In this document: positions 46,580-54,901 of the stretch, piece after piece
Layout: each line of letters starts with the position of its first letter
How positions within the stretch are numbered: position 1 is the first letter of the stretch
Assembly (NCBI RefSeq): GCF_900010755.1
Contig: NZ_CZJT01000077.1
Span: 1 to 63,565 of the forward strand
DNA: 63,565 bases
DNA from: Paeniglutamicibacter antarcticus
GTDB taxonomy: Bacteria; Actinomycetota; Actinomycetes; Actinomycetales; Micrococcaceae
Direction: 5' to 3'
The notes under the pieces: model-generated
What the model was told of the DNA's origin: nothing
The model's database searches: none
The model's input: the letters and a program-made list of their open reading frames with translations, nothing else
Position numbers and translations under genes: made by a program

Positions 46580-47236
46580 TTAGGCGTGCAGCGCTTCGGT
46601 TTCTTCGGGGCGGCGCATCATCGATACGGCAATGACCGTGCCGAGCAGTGTGAGGCCGCCGAAGGCGCCCGAAAGGATCAGTGCCGTGTTATCTGCACCC
46701 TTGGCGATCGCTGTCAGTTCGCCGGCCGAGTTCTTCAGGTCGAAGGTAACCGTGTTGCCCGAAATCTCACCAGCGGCACTGGCCTCGGTGATGGCGCCCG
46801 GGAAGGTGACCGTCAGTGCCGATTCGGTCAGGGTCGTGGTGTCGGTGCCGCCGAAGCCGGTGGAGCTGAAGTAGTACAGTCCGTCACGGAATTCGAGATC
46901 GAATTTTGCACCGATGGATGCTGACATATCGCTGAGTTCAAGCAGCGACTTGTCCTTCAGGGTCAGGGTGTAGCCCACGTAATCTGCTGTTTCGTAAGGG
47001 GTCTTGACGACTCCTTCGGGAAGGTTGCCCAGCAGCTTTTCCTCGCTGGCTCCCATCTGGGTCAGGGTCTGGTCAATGGTTGCCCCGCCAAGCAATTTCT
47101 TGTCAACGGCAACAATGGTGCTCACCGTGGCTTTCTCCGGGCTGGCGACATGAACATCTACATCCATCTTCATGCAACCTGTCAAGCTCAACACCAGTGC
47201 CACCATGACACCGACGATGGATATGATCTTCTTCAT
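46580..47236 (-). CDS. LppM-like lipoprotein
   Basis: A 218-aa envelope protein with lipobox LTGC (MKKIISIVGVMVALVLSLTG before the Cys), a beta-rich LppM-type domain (MKMDVDVHV start) and a C-terminal membrane helix followed by a short Arg-rich tail (MMRRPEE). LppM in mycobacteria influences phagosome trafficking; here the role is unknown. GAGGAG precedes ATG 47236. Confidence 0.8.
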   Translation of the reverse strand: MKKIISIVGVMVALVLSLTGCMKMDVDVHVASPEKATVSTIVAVDKKLLGGATIDQTLTQMGASEEKLLGNLPEGVVKTPYETADYVGYTLTLKDKSLLELSDMSASIGAKFDLEFRDGLYYFSSTGFGGTDTTTLTESALTVTFPGAITEASAAGEISGNTVTFDLKNSAGELTAIAKGADNTALILSGAFGGLTLLGTVIAVSMMRRPEETEALHA

Positions 47237-47383
47237 TTGTTCTCCTCGGTGTGGGGGCATGGATGGAAAGTTTCCCCACTCGACTGATTACTCTATCGGT
47301 TGCACCTGTGTCCGAAATAATTGGGGGTTGTGCATCGGCCCAGCACCTCGTTCAGGGCAGGACCTCTGGTTAGACTGAGGCAC

Positions 47384-47860
47384 ATGGTCAGGTGGGAGCG
47401 TTTCCGGTGGATGATGAACTGGTTGAATCTGAGTACGCCCAGTGGCCTTGCGCTGGCCGGTGCCACGGGTTGCACCGTTGTTGCGCGTGGGGCCGGCCTT
47501 TACTACGCGTTGGGATACCGCCCGCGCCTGCCCCTGGCCGGGGCGTTCACCGTGGGAAACGTGGTGTTCTTCCGCGGGCGTTTCCCCGAGCCGGATGAGT
47601 ATCCGCTTTTGGTGGCACACGAGGCCACACATGCAACCCAATACGCCCTGTGCCTGGGGTTGCCGTTCATTCCCCTGTATTTCCTGGCGGCCGGCTATTC
47701 GTGGTTGCGCACCGGGGATCCGGCTTCGCGCAATGTTTTCGAGCGGCGGGCGGGCTTGCAGGCCGGTGGCTATCTTGAGCGTCCGGTGCGCAAGCCCCTA
47801 CCGGCGGCGGCCGCCCTGCACGGAGTGTTCCGGGGCAACGGGCACACCCACCATCCCTGA
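47384..47860 (+). CDS. HEATH-motif putative metalloprotease, DUF4157-like
   Basis: A 158-aa protein with a zinc-type motif (LVAHEATHATQYA) and a following hydrophobic stretch (LPFIPLYFLAAGY). A later FERRA could supply the third ligand. It resembles short DUF4157-like proteins; catalytic activity is unproven. ATG 47384 is tentative since GAGG lies only three bases upstream; ATG pairs about ten codons later are alternatives. Confidence 0.55.
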   Translation: MVRWERFRWMMNWLNLSTPSGLALAGATGCTVVARGAGLYYALGYRPRLPLAGAFTVGNVVFFRGRFPEPDEYPLLVAHEATHATQYALCLGLPFIPLYFLAAGYSWLRTGDPASRNVFERRAGLQAGGYLERPVRKPLPAAAALHGVFRGNGHTHHP

Positions 47861-47897
47861 ACCACCATCCCTGAACACCGTCGAGGAGATCAATACG

Positions 47898-48533
47898 ATG
47901 AGCAAGAAGAACAGCATCACCATGTTTGGTTCGGCCGCCGTGGCCGCGGTGCCTGACCGGATGAACGTCTCGCTGGCGGTTGAGGTCCGTCACGAACAGG
48001 CCGAGGGCGCTTATGCGCTCGCCGCGGACCGGGCCAAGGAACTGATTGCCGCACTTGAATCCAGCGCCCCCGGGGCCAAGATCACGACCACGGGCATTGG
48101 CCTTCGGGCCCGGACCGCCTGGCGAAACGACGAGAACGTGTTGGTCGGCTACGAGGCCGACACCACCTTGCAGCTCAACCACCTGCGCGTCGAGGAGGTA
48201 TCCCCGGCGCTGGCGGCAGCGGTTGCGGCCGGCGGCGATTCCCTGCGCATCAACTCGGTGCTGGCGGAGGTATCGGACCCGTCCGTGGCATACGCCCAGG
48301 CACGGGAGCTGGCGTTTGCCGATGCGCGGCAGAAGGCCGTGCAGCTCGCCGACTTGGCCGGGTGTGCCTTGGGCAGGGTCCTGAGGGTGGAGGAATCCGT
48401 GATGGCTTCAGGTGCCCCGGTGGTCAGGGCCAAGGCTGCGGACATGGTTTCGGCGTCCATGCCGGTGGTGGCCGGCGAACAGGAATTATCCACGAATCTC
48501 GAGGTGTGCTGGGAATTGGTTGATCCGGCTTAG
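47898..48533 (+). CDS. SIMPL-domain protein (DUF541)
   Basis: A 211-aa soluble SIMPL protein. It opens with ITMFGSAAVAAVPDRMNVSL and ends with a YAQARELAFADARQKAVQLA helix and LRVEES, typical of the family. No signal peptide is seen, unlike many secreted homologues. GAGGAGAT lies upstream of ATG 47898. Role unknown; relatives are linked to oxidative stress or kinase signalling. Confidence 0.82.
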   Translation: MSKKNSITMFGSAAVAAVPDRMNVSLAVEVRHEQAEGAYALAADRAKELIAALESSAPGAKITTTGIGLRARTAWRNDENVLVGYEADTTLQLNHLRVEEVSPALAAAVAAGGDSLRINSVLAEVSDPSVAYAQARELAFADARQKAVQLADLAGCALGRVLRVEESVMASGAPVVRAKAADMVSASMPVVAGEQELSTNLEVCWELVDPA

Positions 48534-49153
48534 GATTCGAGCCCGGCGCTGAATACCGGCTCGGTTGCGCCGGCAAGCGCCAGTGTTGCAACCGACGCCA
48601 CGGCCTCTGCGAGCGATTCAATCAATGCGTCCCCGGGTTCGAGCCACGGGACGTGGATGAATCCGCCACGCGCGCCCGGTTCGCGTGCGAGTCGGTGCAT
48701 CAACGCGAAGAACACCTGGTTGCAGACGAAGGTGCCGGCCGAGTATGAAATCTCGACCGGCACTCCCCCGGGTTGCCCGGTGAGGTGATGCATGGCTGCC
48801 TTCAGCGGCAGCGTGGAAAAGTAGGCGTTCGGTGCACCGGCGAGCACCGGTTCATCTATGGGCTGTGCCCCCGCGTTGTCGGGGATCCTGGCATCAACGT
48901 GGTTGATGGCAACCTTCTCGAGGCTCAGTGATTTCCTGCCTGCGGCCAGCCCCAGGTTGATCACCACGTCCGGTCCGTGCAGGTCCAGCAGGCTGTTCAA
49001 CTCCGCCGGCGCTTGCGCAAAGGCGCACGTCAGTAGCTCTGACACGGCGTCAGCCCCCGACTCGCGGAGAATTCTTGCGGCCCCATCGGCAATGGCCGCG
49101 GAGGGATTGAAAGTAGCACCCCCAAACGGTTCGAATCCCGTCAGCAGGATCAT
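48530..49153 (-). CDS. pcp: pyroglutamyl-peptidase I
   Basis: A 207-aa cysteine peptidase (C15) that removes N-terminal pyroglutamate. It opens LLTGFEPFGG; the catalytic Cys is in FVCNQVFF and the His in FIHVPWL. The ATG overlaps the stop of the Nudix gene by four bases, so both are one transcript. It is convergent with the SIMPL gene, overlapping it by four bases. Confidence 0.92.
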   Translation of the reverse strand: MILLTGFEPFGGATFNPSAAIADGAARILRESGADAVSELLTCAFAQAPAELNSLLDLHGPDVVINLGLAAGRKSLSLEKVAINHVDARIPDNAGAQPIDEPVLAGAPNAYFSTLPLKAAMHHLTGQPGGVPVEISYSAGTFVCNQVFFALMHRLAREPGARGGFIHVPWLEPGDALIESLAEAVASVATLALAGATEPVFSAGLES

Positions 49154-49578
49154 TGCGTGGCTCCGGCCTTGACATCGGAAAGCACCGCGGTGACGATCGG
49201 CAGGTCCGCCGGGATCCAGGCCAGGGCTTCAAGTGCCGCAGGTTCCAGGTCCACCCATTCCAGTTGGTCGTGGTCTTCCAACGGCTCGGGGGTTCCGGTG
49301 CTGATTTCGGCGAACCATACCCGCATGGCTGCGTTTTCGTTCAGGGCCCAGCCCTGGTCCAACGGCCCGAAGATCTCGCTTCCAAGGTTGATGCCCACCC
49401 CGAGTTCCTCAAGAATTTCCCGGTGCACCGCTTCCTGGCAGCTTTCACCTGGCTCTAGCTTTCCTCCGGGGAATTCCCACATTCCTGCAACTGCCGCCGG
49501 TGCGGTGCGTCGGGCGCACAGCAGCTTGGTTGGGTTCTCAAGCGAATCAAGGACTGCCGCTGCAACTATTTGTTTCAA
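49150..49578 (-). CDS. Nudix hydrolase, MutT-like
   Basis: A 142-aa Nudix protein. The box GGKLEPGE...REILEELGV is complete. The start region (VAAAVLDSL, LLCARRTAP) resembles MutT-type nucleotide pyrophosphohydrolases that clean oxidised dNTPs. The start is TTG with a weak site; no better start is nearby. It follows the CDF gene by eight bases and overlaps pcp. Confidence 0.88.
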   Translation of the reverse strand: MKQIVAAAVLDSLENPTKLLCARRTAPAAVAGMWEFPGGKLEPGESCQEAVHREILEELGVGINLGSEIFGPLDQGWALNENAAMRVWFAEISTGTPEPLEDHDQLEWVDLEPAALEALAWIPADLPIVTAVLSDVKAGATQ

Positions 49579-49586
49579 GGCCTGGC

Positions 49587-50522
49587 TTACTTTTCGAGGT
49601 TTGCGTTCGGGCTGGCAACGAAGATGTCAGGCTCGATGTAGATCACGCATTTGAGCTGCACGGCTTCGCGGATCCGGATTTCTATGGCGTTGATCGTGGC
49701 GGCGATGTGTTCACCCGTCGACTGATCCGTGACCGATACCTTCGCGGCAACCAGGATTTCTTCCGGGCCCAGGTGCAGGGTCTTGAGGTGGATGAGCTTG
49801 TCGCCATCGTGGGTGATGGCATCGCTGATGGCCGCCACGTGTTCGGCAGTCGCGGATTCACCCAAGAGCAGTGACTTGGTTTCCATGGCCAAGACGATCG
49901 CAATGAGCACCAGAAGCACGCCAATGCAGGCGGTTCCCAGTGCGTCAAAGACGCCGTTGCCGGTGATCAGGGTCAGGCTGACACCGCACAGTGCCAGCAC
50001 CAGGCCGACGAGTGCGCCAAGGTCTTCCAGCAGAATCACCGGAAGTTCCGGGGCCTTGGCCGTGCGGATGAACTTGGACCAGGACTGTTTGCCGCGTACG
50101 TGGTTGGATTCGATGATCGCGGTGCGGAAGGACAGCGATTCGGCAATGATGGCACCGATCAATACAGCCAGCGGAACCCACCACCAGCGGCCTTCAATGC
50201 CGTGCGGGTCCTTGAATTTCTGCCATGCCTCGTAGAGGGCGAAGAGCCCGCCGACACTGAAGAGCACGATGGAAACTATGAAGGAGTAAACGTAGCGTTC
50301 ACGTCCATAGCCAAATGGGTGCTGTTCATCTGCCTCGCGGCGAGCCTTCTTTCCACCCACCAAGAGCAAAACCTGGTTTCCGGAGTCGGCCACCGAGTGG
50401 ATGGCTTCGGCGAGCATCGACGATGAGGCGGTTACTGCCCAGGCAATAAACTTGAACACCGCAATGGTGAGGTTTGCTGCAAGTGCAGCAACTACTGCTT
50501 TGGTTCCTCCGGAGGCCGCCAT
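49587..50522 (-). CDS. cation diffusion facilitator transporter
   Basis: A 311-aa CDF-family antiporter that exports divalent metals such as Zn, Mn or Fe. Membrane helix 2 carries the metal-site motif AIHSVADSGNQ. About six membrane segments and a C-terminal cytosolic domain (HLKTLHLGPEEILVAAKV) are visible. AAGGGG precedes the ATG. It heads a short operon with the Nudix and pcp genes. Metal specificity is not readable. Confidence 0.9.
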   Translation of the reverse strand: MAASGGTKAVVAALAANLTIAVFKFIAWAVTASSSMLAEAIHSVADSGNQVLLLVGGKKARREADEQHPFGYGRERYVYSFIVSIVLFSVGGLFALYEAWQKFKDPHGIEGRWWWVPLAVLIGAIIAESLSFRTAIIESNHVRGKQSWSKFIRTAKAPELPVILLEDLGALVGLVLALCGVSLTLITGNGVFDALGTACIGVLLVLIAIVLAMETKSLLLGESATAEHVAAISDAITHDGDKLIHLKTLHLGPEEILVAAKVSVTDQSTGEHIAATINAIEIRIREAVQLKCVIYIEPDIFVASPNANLEK

Positions 50523-50722
50523 GGACCTACCCCTTCCCTTGTACGCATGACCCGGCGGTGGCCGGGCCGTGGATTTCTTTCCAACGTTAGCGCGTGAAAG
50601 GGGTGTACCGGTGCATTAAGGGGTGACGCCACATCCGTAAGTGGAGGCCAACCGCATTACGTCATACAGGGCTTGGTCCCCCGGCAGGTCCCTGGGTAGG
50701 GAGGTTGCCGGGGGAACATTGC

Positions 50723-51631
50723 TTAGCTTCGGCGCTGGGCGCGTGCCGAGGCGTACATGCACACGGTTGCCGCGGTGCTGACATTCAGTGATTCGGCAAT
50801 GCCGTAGAGCGGCACTGCAACCCGGTGGTCGGCGCGCGAGAGCTCGTCTTCGTTCAGGCCGTGGCCCTCGTTGCCAAAGAGCCAGGCCGTGGCATCTTCA
50901 AGTACCGGTGCACCCTCGACGGATTCAAAGGTGCCACCGGTGCGGCGCGCTGCGCTTGCATCCTGCAACGCATCAAGGTCTGCTGCCCCGTAGCCGTCGG
51001 CTGCAAGGATCGTGCTGCCTTGGCCCTTGAGGGCGGCGATGGCTTCGGAGAGTTCCACGCCCGTGATGATCGGCAAGTGGAAGAGCGAGCCGACCGTGGA
51101 GCGCACTGCCTTGGGATTGTAAATGTCGACGCTGCCGCTGGTGATGATCAGGGCATCTGCGCCTGCGGCATCTGCTGCTCGCAGGATGGTTCCAGCATTC
51201 CCTGGATCTTGTACGCGGCAAAGCACCGCCACCAGGCGCGGCTTGGTGGAGAGGACTTCTTCGAGGTTCACTTCGGGGATCACGCATACAGCGACGATGC
51301 CCTGCGGCGTGACGGTGTCGGCCATGGCGGCGAGCACCTCGGGGCTGACCAGGCGGGCCTGCACGCCCGGGGCCTTGGCAACCATTTCCTCAAATTCCGG
51401 GTAACGGTCAAGGCAATCATCTGTGGCGAAGATTTGGCGCACGACGGCACCCTTACCTTCAGCTTCACGGGCGATATGGGATTTCATTGCTTCGCGGACT
51501 GCCTGCGGTCCCTCGGCCAGGAACTCACCGCTGCGTGCGCGTCCGGTGCGGGTTGCCAGACGGGCAACCTCGCGTACCTTTTCGGCACGGACGTTGGTCA
51601 TGGTTTCATCGTGGTCTTCGGGGAGATTCAT
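50723..51631 (-). CDS. TrmH/SpoU-family RNA 2'-O-methyltransferase
   Basis: A 292-302-aa SPOUT methyltransferase. The knot motifs are DPGNAGTILRAADAAG, FGNEGHGL and VPLYGIAESLNVSTAATV. An N-terminal substrate-binding domain precedes. The start is uncertain: ATG 51631 has GGAGG only one base away, while ATG 51601 (MTNVRAEK) has none. It lies downstream of rplT past a terminator. Likely a 23S rRNA or tRNA modifier; the site is unknown. Confidence 0.9.
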   Translation of the reverse strand: MNLPEDHDETMTNVRAEKVREVARLATRTGRARSGEFLAEGPQAVREAMKSHIAREAEGKGAVVRQIFATDDCLDRYPEFEEMVAKAPGVQARLVSPEVLAAMADTVTPQGIVAVCVIPEVNLEEVLSTKPRLVAVLCRVQDPGNAGTILRAADAAGADALIITSGSVDIYNPKAVRSTVGSLFHLPIITGVELSEAIAALKGQGSTILAADGYGAADLDALQDASAARRTGGTFESVEGAPVLEDATAWLFGNEGHGLNEDELSRADHRVAVPLYGIAESLNVSTAATVCMYASARAQRRS

Positions 51632-51653
51632 GCCTCCGAGTTTACCGGGGATA

Positions 51654-51694
51654 CAACAAAGGGACGGAATCGAGATGATTCCGTCCCTTTGTTG
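51654..51694 (-). terminator. terminator of the infC-rpmI-rplT operon
   Basis: An 18-bp stem starting CAACAAAGGGACGGAATC, with a 5-base loop, 23 bases after the rplT stop. The T-rich arm end (CCCTTTGTTG) serves the minus strand. Confidence 0.8.
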
Positions 51695-51716
51695 AGAGCT
51701 TTTAGCGGCTCAAAGA

Positions 51717-52337
51717 CTAGGCGTCTTTGATCTGCTGGCGAGCTTCGCCACCGGCAGGCTCGAAGCCTGCAGCCTTTGCGGATTCGATGGTCTCGAACCA
51801 AACTTCGGCAACGGTCTGGTCGTACCAGGTCGAGCCCGGAACGTGGTACTTGTTCGACTGGGCGTTGCCCTTGATGACGAAGCCGGCCGGAGCAACGGCA
51901 CCTTCAACAACAGCAGCCTTGGCAGCCTTCTTGGCCGGAACAACCGGGGCAGCAGCAGCGGCCTTCGGTGCGTTCACGTCTGCCGGAAGGGCACCCTTGG
52001 CGATCTGAACCAGTGCGGCGAAAGCGTTGGCGTCGGAGACGGCAAGCTCTGCCAGCATGCGGCGGTCAACCTCGACCGAAGCTGCCTTGAGGCCCTGGAT
52101 CAGGCGGTTGTAGGTCAGGCCGTTTGCGCGGGAAGCAGCGTTGATACGCTGGATCCACAGGCGACGGAAGTCACCCTTACGCTTGCGGCGGTGGCCGAAG
52201 CTGTAAACGAACGAGTGGAGCAGCTGCTCCTTGGCCTTACGGTACAAGCGCGAACGCTGTCCACGGTAACCCTTGGCGCGAGCCAGAACTACGCGACGCT
52301 TCTTATGGGCATTGACTGCCCGCTTCACACGTGCCAC
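51717..52337 (-). CDS. rplT: 50S ribosomal protein L20 with C-terminal sunset domain
   Basis: A 206-aa protein. Residues 1 to about 120 are a normal L20 ([32 protein letters not shown]). A linker rich in Ala and Lys (about 121-150) joins a final domain of about 45 residues with [27 protein letters not shown] and AAGFEPAG. This matches the sunset domain found in some actinobacterial proteins. Most L20s end near 120 residues. L20 is needed for 50S assembly and can repress its own operon. Confidence 0.94.
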   Translation of the reverse strand: MARVKRAVNAHKKRRVVLARAKGYRGQRSRLYRKAKEQLLHSFVYSFGHRRKRKGDFRRLWIQRINAASRANGLTYNRLIQGLKAASVEVDRRMLAELAVSDANAFAALVQIAKGALPADVNAPKAAAAAPVVPAKKAAKAAVVEGAVAPAGFVIKGNAQSNKYHVPGSTWYDQTVAEVWFETIESAKAAGFEPAGGEARQQIKDA

Positions 52338-52441
52338 GTGTGTACTCCTTTGTTTCTGTTCCGCCTGGCCTCAAGAATTGGGCCGGCAAGAATCTTAATG
52401 TGGTCGGGACTCCAAGAACGGATTCCCCAGGCGGAGAGGTG

Positions 52442-52636
52442 TTAGATGCCGAGCATCCGCTTGATGGTCTTTACGTCCGCCTTGGCGACCATCTGGTCAG
52501 AGGCCAGACGACGAGTGATGCGGGAGGACTTGTGCTCCAGGTAGTGACGGCGGTTAGCCTGCTGGCGCTTGAGCTTGCCGCTACCGGTGAGCTTGAAGCG
52601 CTTCTTGGCGCCACTATGGGTCTTGAACTTCGGCAT
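52442..52636 (-). CDS. rpmI: 50S ribosomal protein L35
   Basis: A 64-aa basic protein, full length: [20 protein letters not shown] opening and SRITRRLA near the middle. It lies between infC and rplT as usual. Confidence 0.97.
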   Translation of the reverse strand: MPKFKTHSGAKKRFKLTGSGKLKRQQANRRHYLEHKSSRITRRLASDQMVAKADVKTIKRMLGI

Positions 52637-52760
52637 ATCCGCCGTTCTCCTTACTTACTCCCGGGGTCCTTTTCGGGCCGGGGATCTTGCGCACTCCCGC
52701 GTTTGAGGGAATCCGTTGTTCTAGGTTTGCTCTTGCGAGCATGCCTAGCTCAGAGCGACC

Positions 52761-53762
52761 TTACTTGGTCGTCCCGGGCTTGGCAGCGCGGGTTGCGGGC
52801 TTGGGACCCGGCTTGCCCGCAGGCTTGGGAGCGGCCATCGGCTTCGGCATGGCCACTGGCTTAGGTGCTGCAACAGGCTTTGCAATGACAGGCTTCGGGG
52901 CCGGAGCTGCTACTGCTGGCTTGGCTGCGGCGGCCGGACGAACCGGTGCCTTGGCCGTTGCCGGGCGAGCTGAATCGCGGGCCGGTGCTGCCTTGGCCGG
53001 AGCCCTGGAAACAACCGGAGCTGCCTTGACCGGGGCTACCTTCGGGGCGAGCTTTGCTGCTGCCTCTTCGGCTGCGGCTTCGGCACGTACCTTGGCAAGC
53101 TTCTCCATGATGTCGGATCCGATGACATCTGCAACGGAGCCGCCCAGGTCGCCCTGTGGTTCCGAGGTGTCGATCCGGCTCTTGGGGTCTGCGGCCCTGG
53201 CCTTGTCGGTTTCGCGCTGTTCCAAGCGGCGGGCTTCGGCCTTGGCCTCTGCCTTGTTCTTGAGCGGTCCAACAACCATGACCATGTTACGGCCATCGAT
53301 GCGTGGGCTTGACTCAATGATGCCAACCTCTGCAACTGCTGCTGCAAACTTCTCCAGCAGACGGATGCCCATCTCTGGACGCTGCTGCTCACGACCGCGG
53401 AACTGGATCATGGCCTTGACCTTGTCGCCTGCTGCGAGGAAACGCAGAGCGTGGCCGACCTTGGTTTCGTAGTCGTGGGTGTCGATCTTCAGGCGGAAAC
53501 GAATTTCCTTGAGGACCGTGTTGGTCTGGTTCTTGCGTGCTTCACGCGCCTTGACCGCTGCCTCGTACTTGTACTTTCCGAAGTCCATCAGCTTGCACAC
53601 GGGAGGCTTTGCGGTAGGCGCAACCTCCACGAGATCAAGGTCGGACTCCACGGCAAGACGAAGAGCATCCTCAATACGGACAATGCCAACCTGTTCACCG
53701 GCTGGGCCGACGAGCCGCACCTCTGGGACGCGGATTCGATCATTAATGCGTGGATCGCTGAT
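52761..53762 (-). CDS. infC: translation initiation factor IF-3 with long C-terminal extension, ATC start
   Basis: A 333-aa IF-3 (family usually about 180). It starts at ATC 53762, giving [20 protein letters not shown] as in other IF-3s, with AGGAG five to six bases upstream; the first ATG-like codons downstream would cut conserved sequence. Rare AUU/AUC starts are known to let IF-3 limit its own synthesis. N-domain, linker ([17 protein letters not shown]) and C-domain ([18 protein letters not shown]) are intact. After about residue 185 comes a Pro/Ala/Lys-rich tail of about 150 residues, likely disordered. Confidence 0.95.
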   Translation of the reverse strand: MSDPRINDRIRVPEVRLVGPAGEQVGIVRIEDALRLAVESDLDLVEVAPTAKPPVCKLMDFGKYKYEAAVKAREARKNQTNTVLKEIRFRLKIDTHDYETKVGHALRFLAAGDKVKAMIQFRGREQQRPEMGIRLLEKFAAAVAEVGIIESSPRIDGRNMVMVVGPLKNKAEAKAEARRLEQRETDKARAADPKSRIDTSEPQGDLGGSVADVIGSDIMEKLAKVRAEAAAEEAAAKLAPKVAPVKAAPVVSRAPAKAAPARDSARPATAKAPVRPAAAAKPAVAAPAPKPVIAKPVAAPKPVAMPKPMAAPKPAGKPGPKPATRAAKPGTTK

Positions 53763-53800
53763 GTGTAGCTCCTGAGTAGTTCGTAGTTTCAGGCCACCGC

Positions 53801-53894
53801 AACAAAAGGAAAGGCCTTCGGCTGCGATTGCAGGCGAAGGCCTCGAAATTCGATAGATGATCTCTCATCTCAACCCGCCACATGAACGTGGCGG
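53801..53894 (-). promoter_or_regulatory. infC leader with attenuator-like hairpins
   Basis: Upstream of infC three hairpins follow in a row on the minus strand: CCGCCAC/GTGGCGG (53894-53875), AGATGA/TCATCT (53870-53855) and GGCCTTCG/CGAAGGCC (53842-53813). The last is followed by TTTCCTTTTG, like an intrinsic terminator 39 bases before the start codon. This suggests premature termination control, as known for IF-3/L35/L20 leaders bound by L20. Confidence 0.55.
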
Positions 53895-54045
53895 ATAGCG
53901 AACTTTACCCGGCCGCCTATTTCGGCTGCTGCGGGTGGGAGTGGCCTCCACTTGCGTACTGGATCTAGCTTGTTTGGTCACATTCACCGCTTGGGTGACG
54001 CTCTCAAATACCAAGATTCAGTCGGTCTATGGAAAGCTTAGCATT

Positions 54046-54411
54046 ATGAGCACTCCTGAAACCAATCCGGACTCCACCGACGCCACCAACGAGATTCGCG
54101 ACATCGCTGAAGTTGCAGCTGTCGAGATCATCACCACCGCCGCCGTTCACCTGATGAGCGCCGCAGCAGTCAAGTGCGGCCTGGCCGCAGGCGACGACGC
54201 CGAAGAACTGAAAGACCTCGACGAGGCACGCAAGCTGATCAACGCGCTGGCCGGCCTGATCGTATCCGCAGCCCCGGACCTGGGCTCCCAGCACGCAGGA
54301 CCGTTGCGCGACGGACTGCGCTCGCTGCAGCTGGCCTTCCGTGAAGCCTCGATTGTCGAGGATGCACCGGGCAAGGGACCGGGCGAAAAGCTCACCGGTC
54401 CAGTGAACTAA
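54046..54411 (+). CDS. DUF1844-domain protein
   Basis: A 121-aa acidic, helical protein with the DUF1844 core IITTAAVHLMSAAAVKCGL and LDEARKLINALAGLI. No membrane segment. Function unknown; it is found beside infC in related actinobacteria as far as I recall. It is divergent from infC and ends at a strong terminator. Confidence 0.85.
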   Translation: MSTPETNPDSTDATNEIRDIAEVAAVEIITTAAVHLMSAAAVKCGLAAGDDAEELKDLDEARKLINALAGLIVSAAPDLGSQHAGPLRDGLRSLQLAFREASIVEDAPGKGPGEKLTGPVN

Positions 54412-54442
54412 GCAAAAACCCGCAAGCTACACACGACGTGTG

Positions 54443-54486
54443 ATGCCGGGTGCTTCCCCCACAACGGGGAAGCACCCGGCATTTTT
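54443..54486 (+). terminator. terminator of the DUF1844 gene
   Basis: ATGCCGGGTGCTTCCCC pairs with GGGGAAGCACCCGGCAT and is followed by TTTTTG. Its right end begins the left copy of the direct repeat. Confidence 0.9.
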
Positions 54487-54587
54487 GTGCCCAAATCACC
54501 GCAGGTTCCCCGGCCAAGGCGGCGGCCGGGGAGCTTGCAGGTACTACGGCTGCGTGGATTTCTCCGCACGGTATCCGGTCACCGGTT
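54477..54587. repeat. direct repeat, left copy, flanking the HNH gene
   Basis: Starts CGGCATTTTTG, continues ...CACCGCAGGTTCCCCGGCC and carries a hairpin CCCCGGCC/GGCCGGGG. A copy with scattered mismatches lies at 55987-56093. The two bracket the HNH gene. Confidence 0.7.
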
Positions 54588-54901
54588 TACGTCGTTGCCG
54601 GTGGTTAGCGTGCGCGCCCTCGAACGCCGTTCGCCACGGATCTGATTGTAACGATCGCTCTAATTGACGCTGCGGACCCCACCGGCCCACCACGTTCTGC
54701 GATCCGATTTCTTGAGGCCCTGACTTCTAACTCATTAGTTGCTGAGATTTTCGTGCTGACTGCTCAACAAAGCAAGATCTAGGTCTCTTAAAATGTAATG
54801 TCATCGAGACCGAATCAGCGAACGCCGCGGGGTTCCTTGAACTCCATGAGGTCACAAGCGCGTCGGAGACGTTCACCTGCGCACCACCCGATCACTCGCG
54901 G
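54588..54901. other. intergenic part of the HNH island, no gene seen
   Basis: About 310 bases of less GC-rich sequence downstream of the HNH stop. No ORF with a start site, tRNA or strong hairpin was recognised. Confidence 0.45.

Noticed and set aside
49117..49140. tRNA-like GGTTCGAATCC
   Set aside because: It encodes the conserved TGFEPFGG start of pcp and has no tRNA arms around it.
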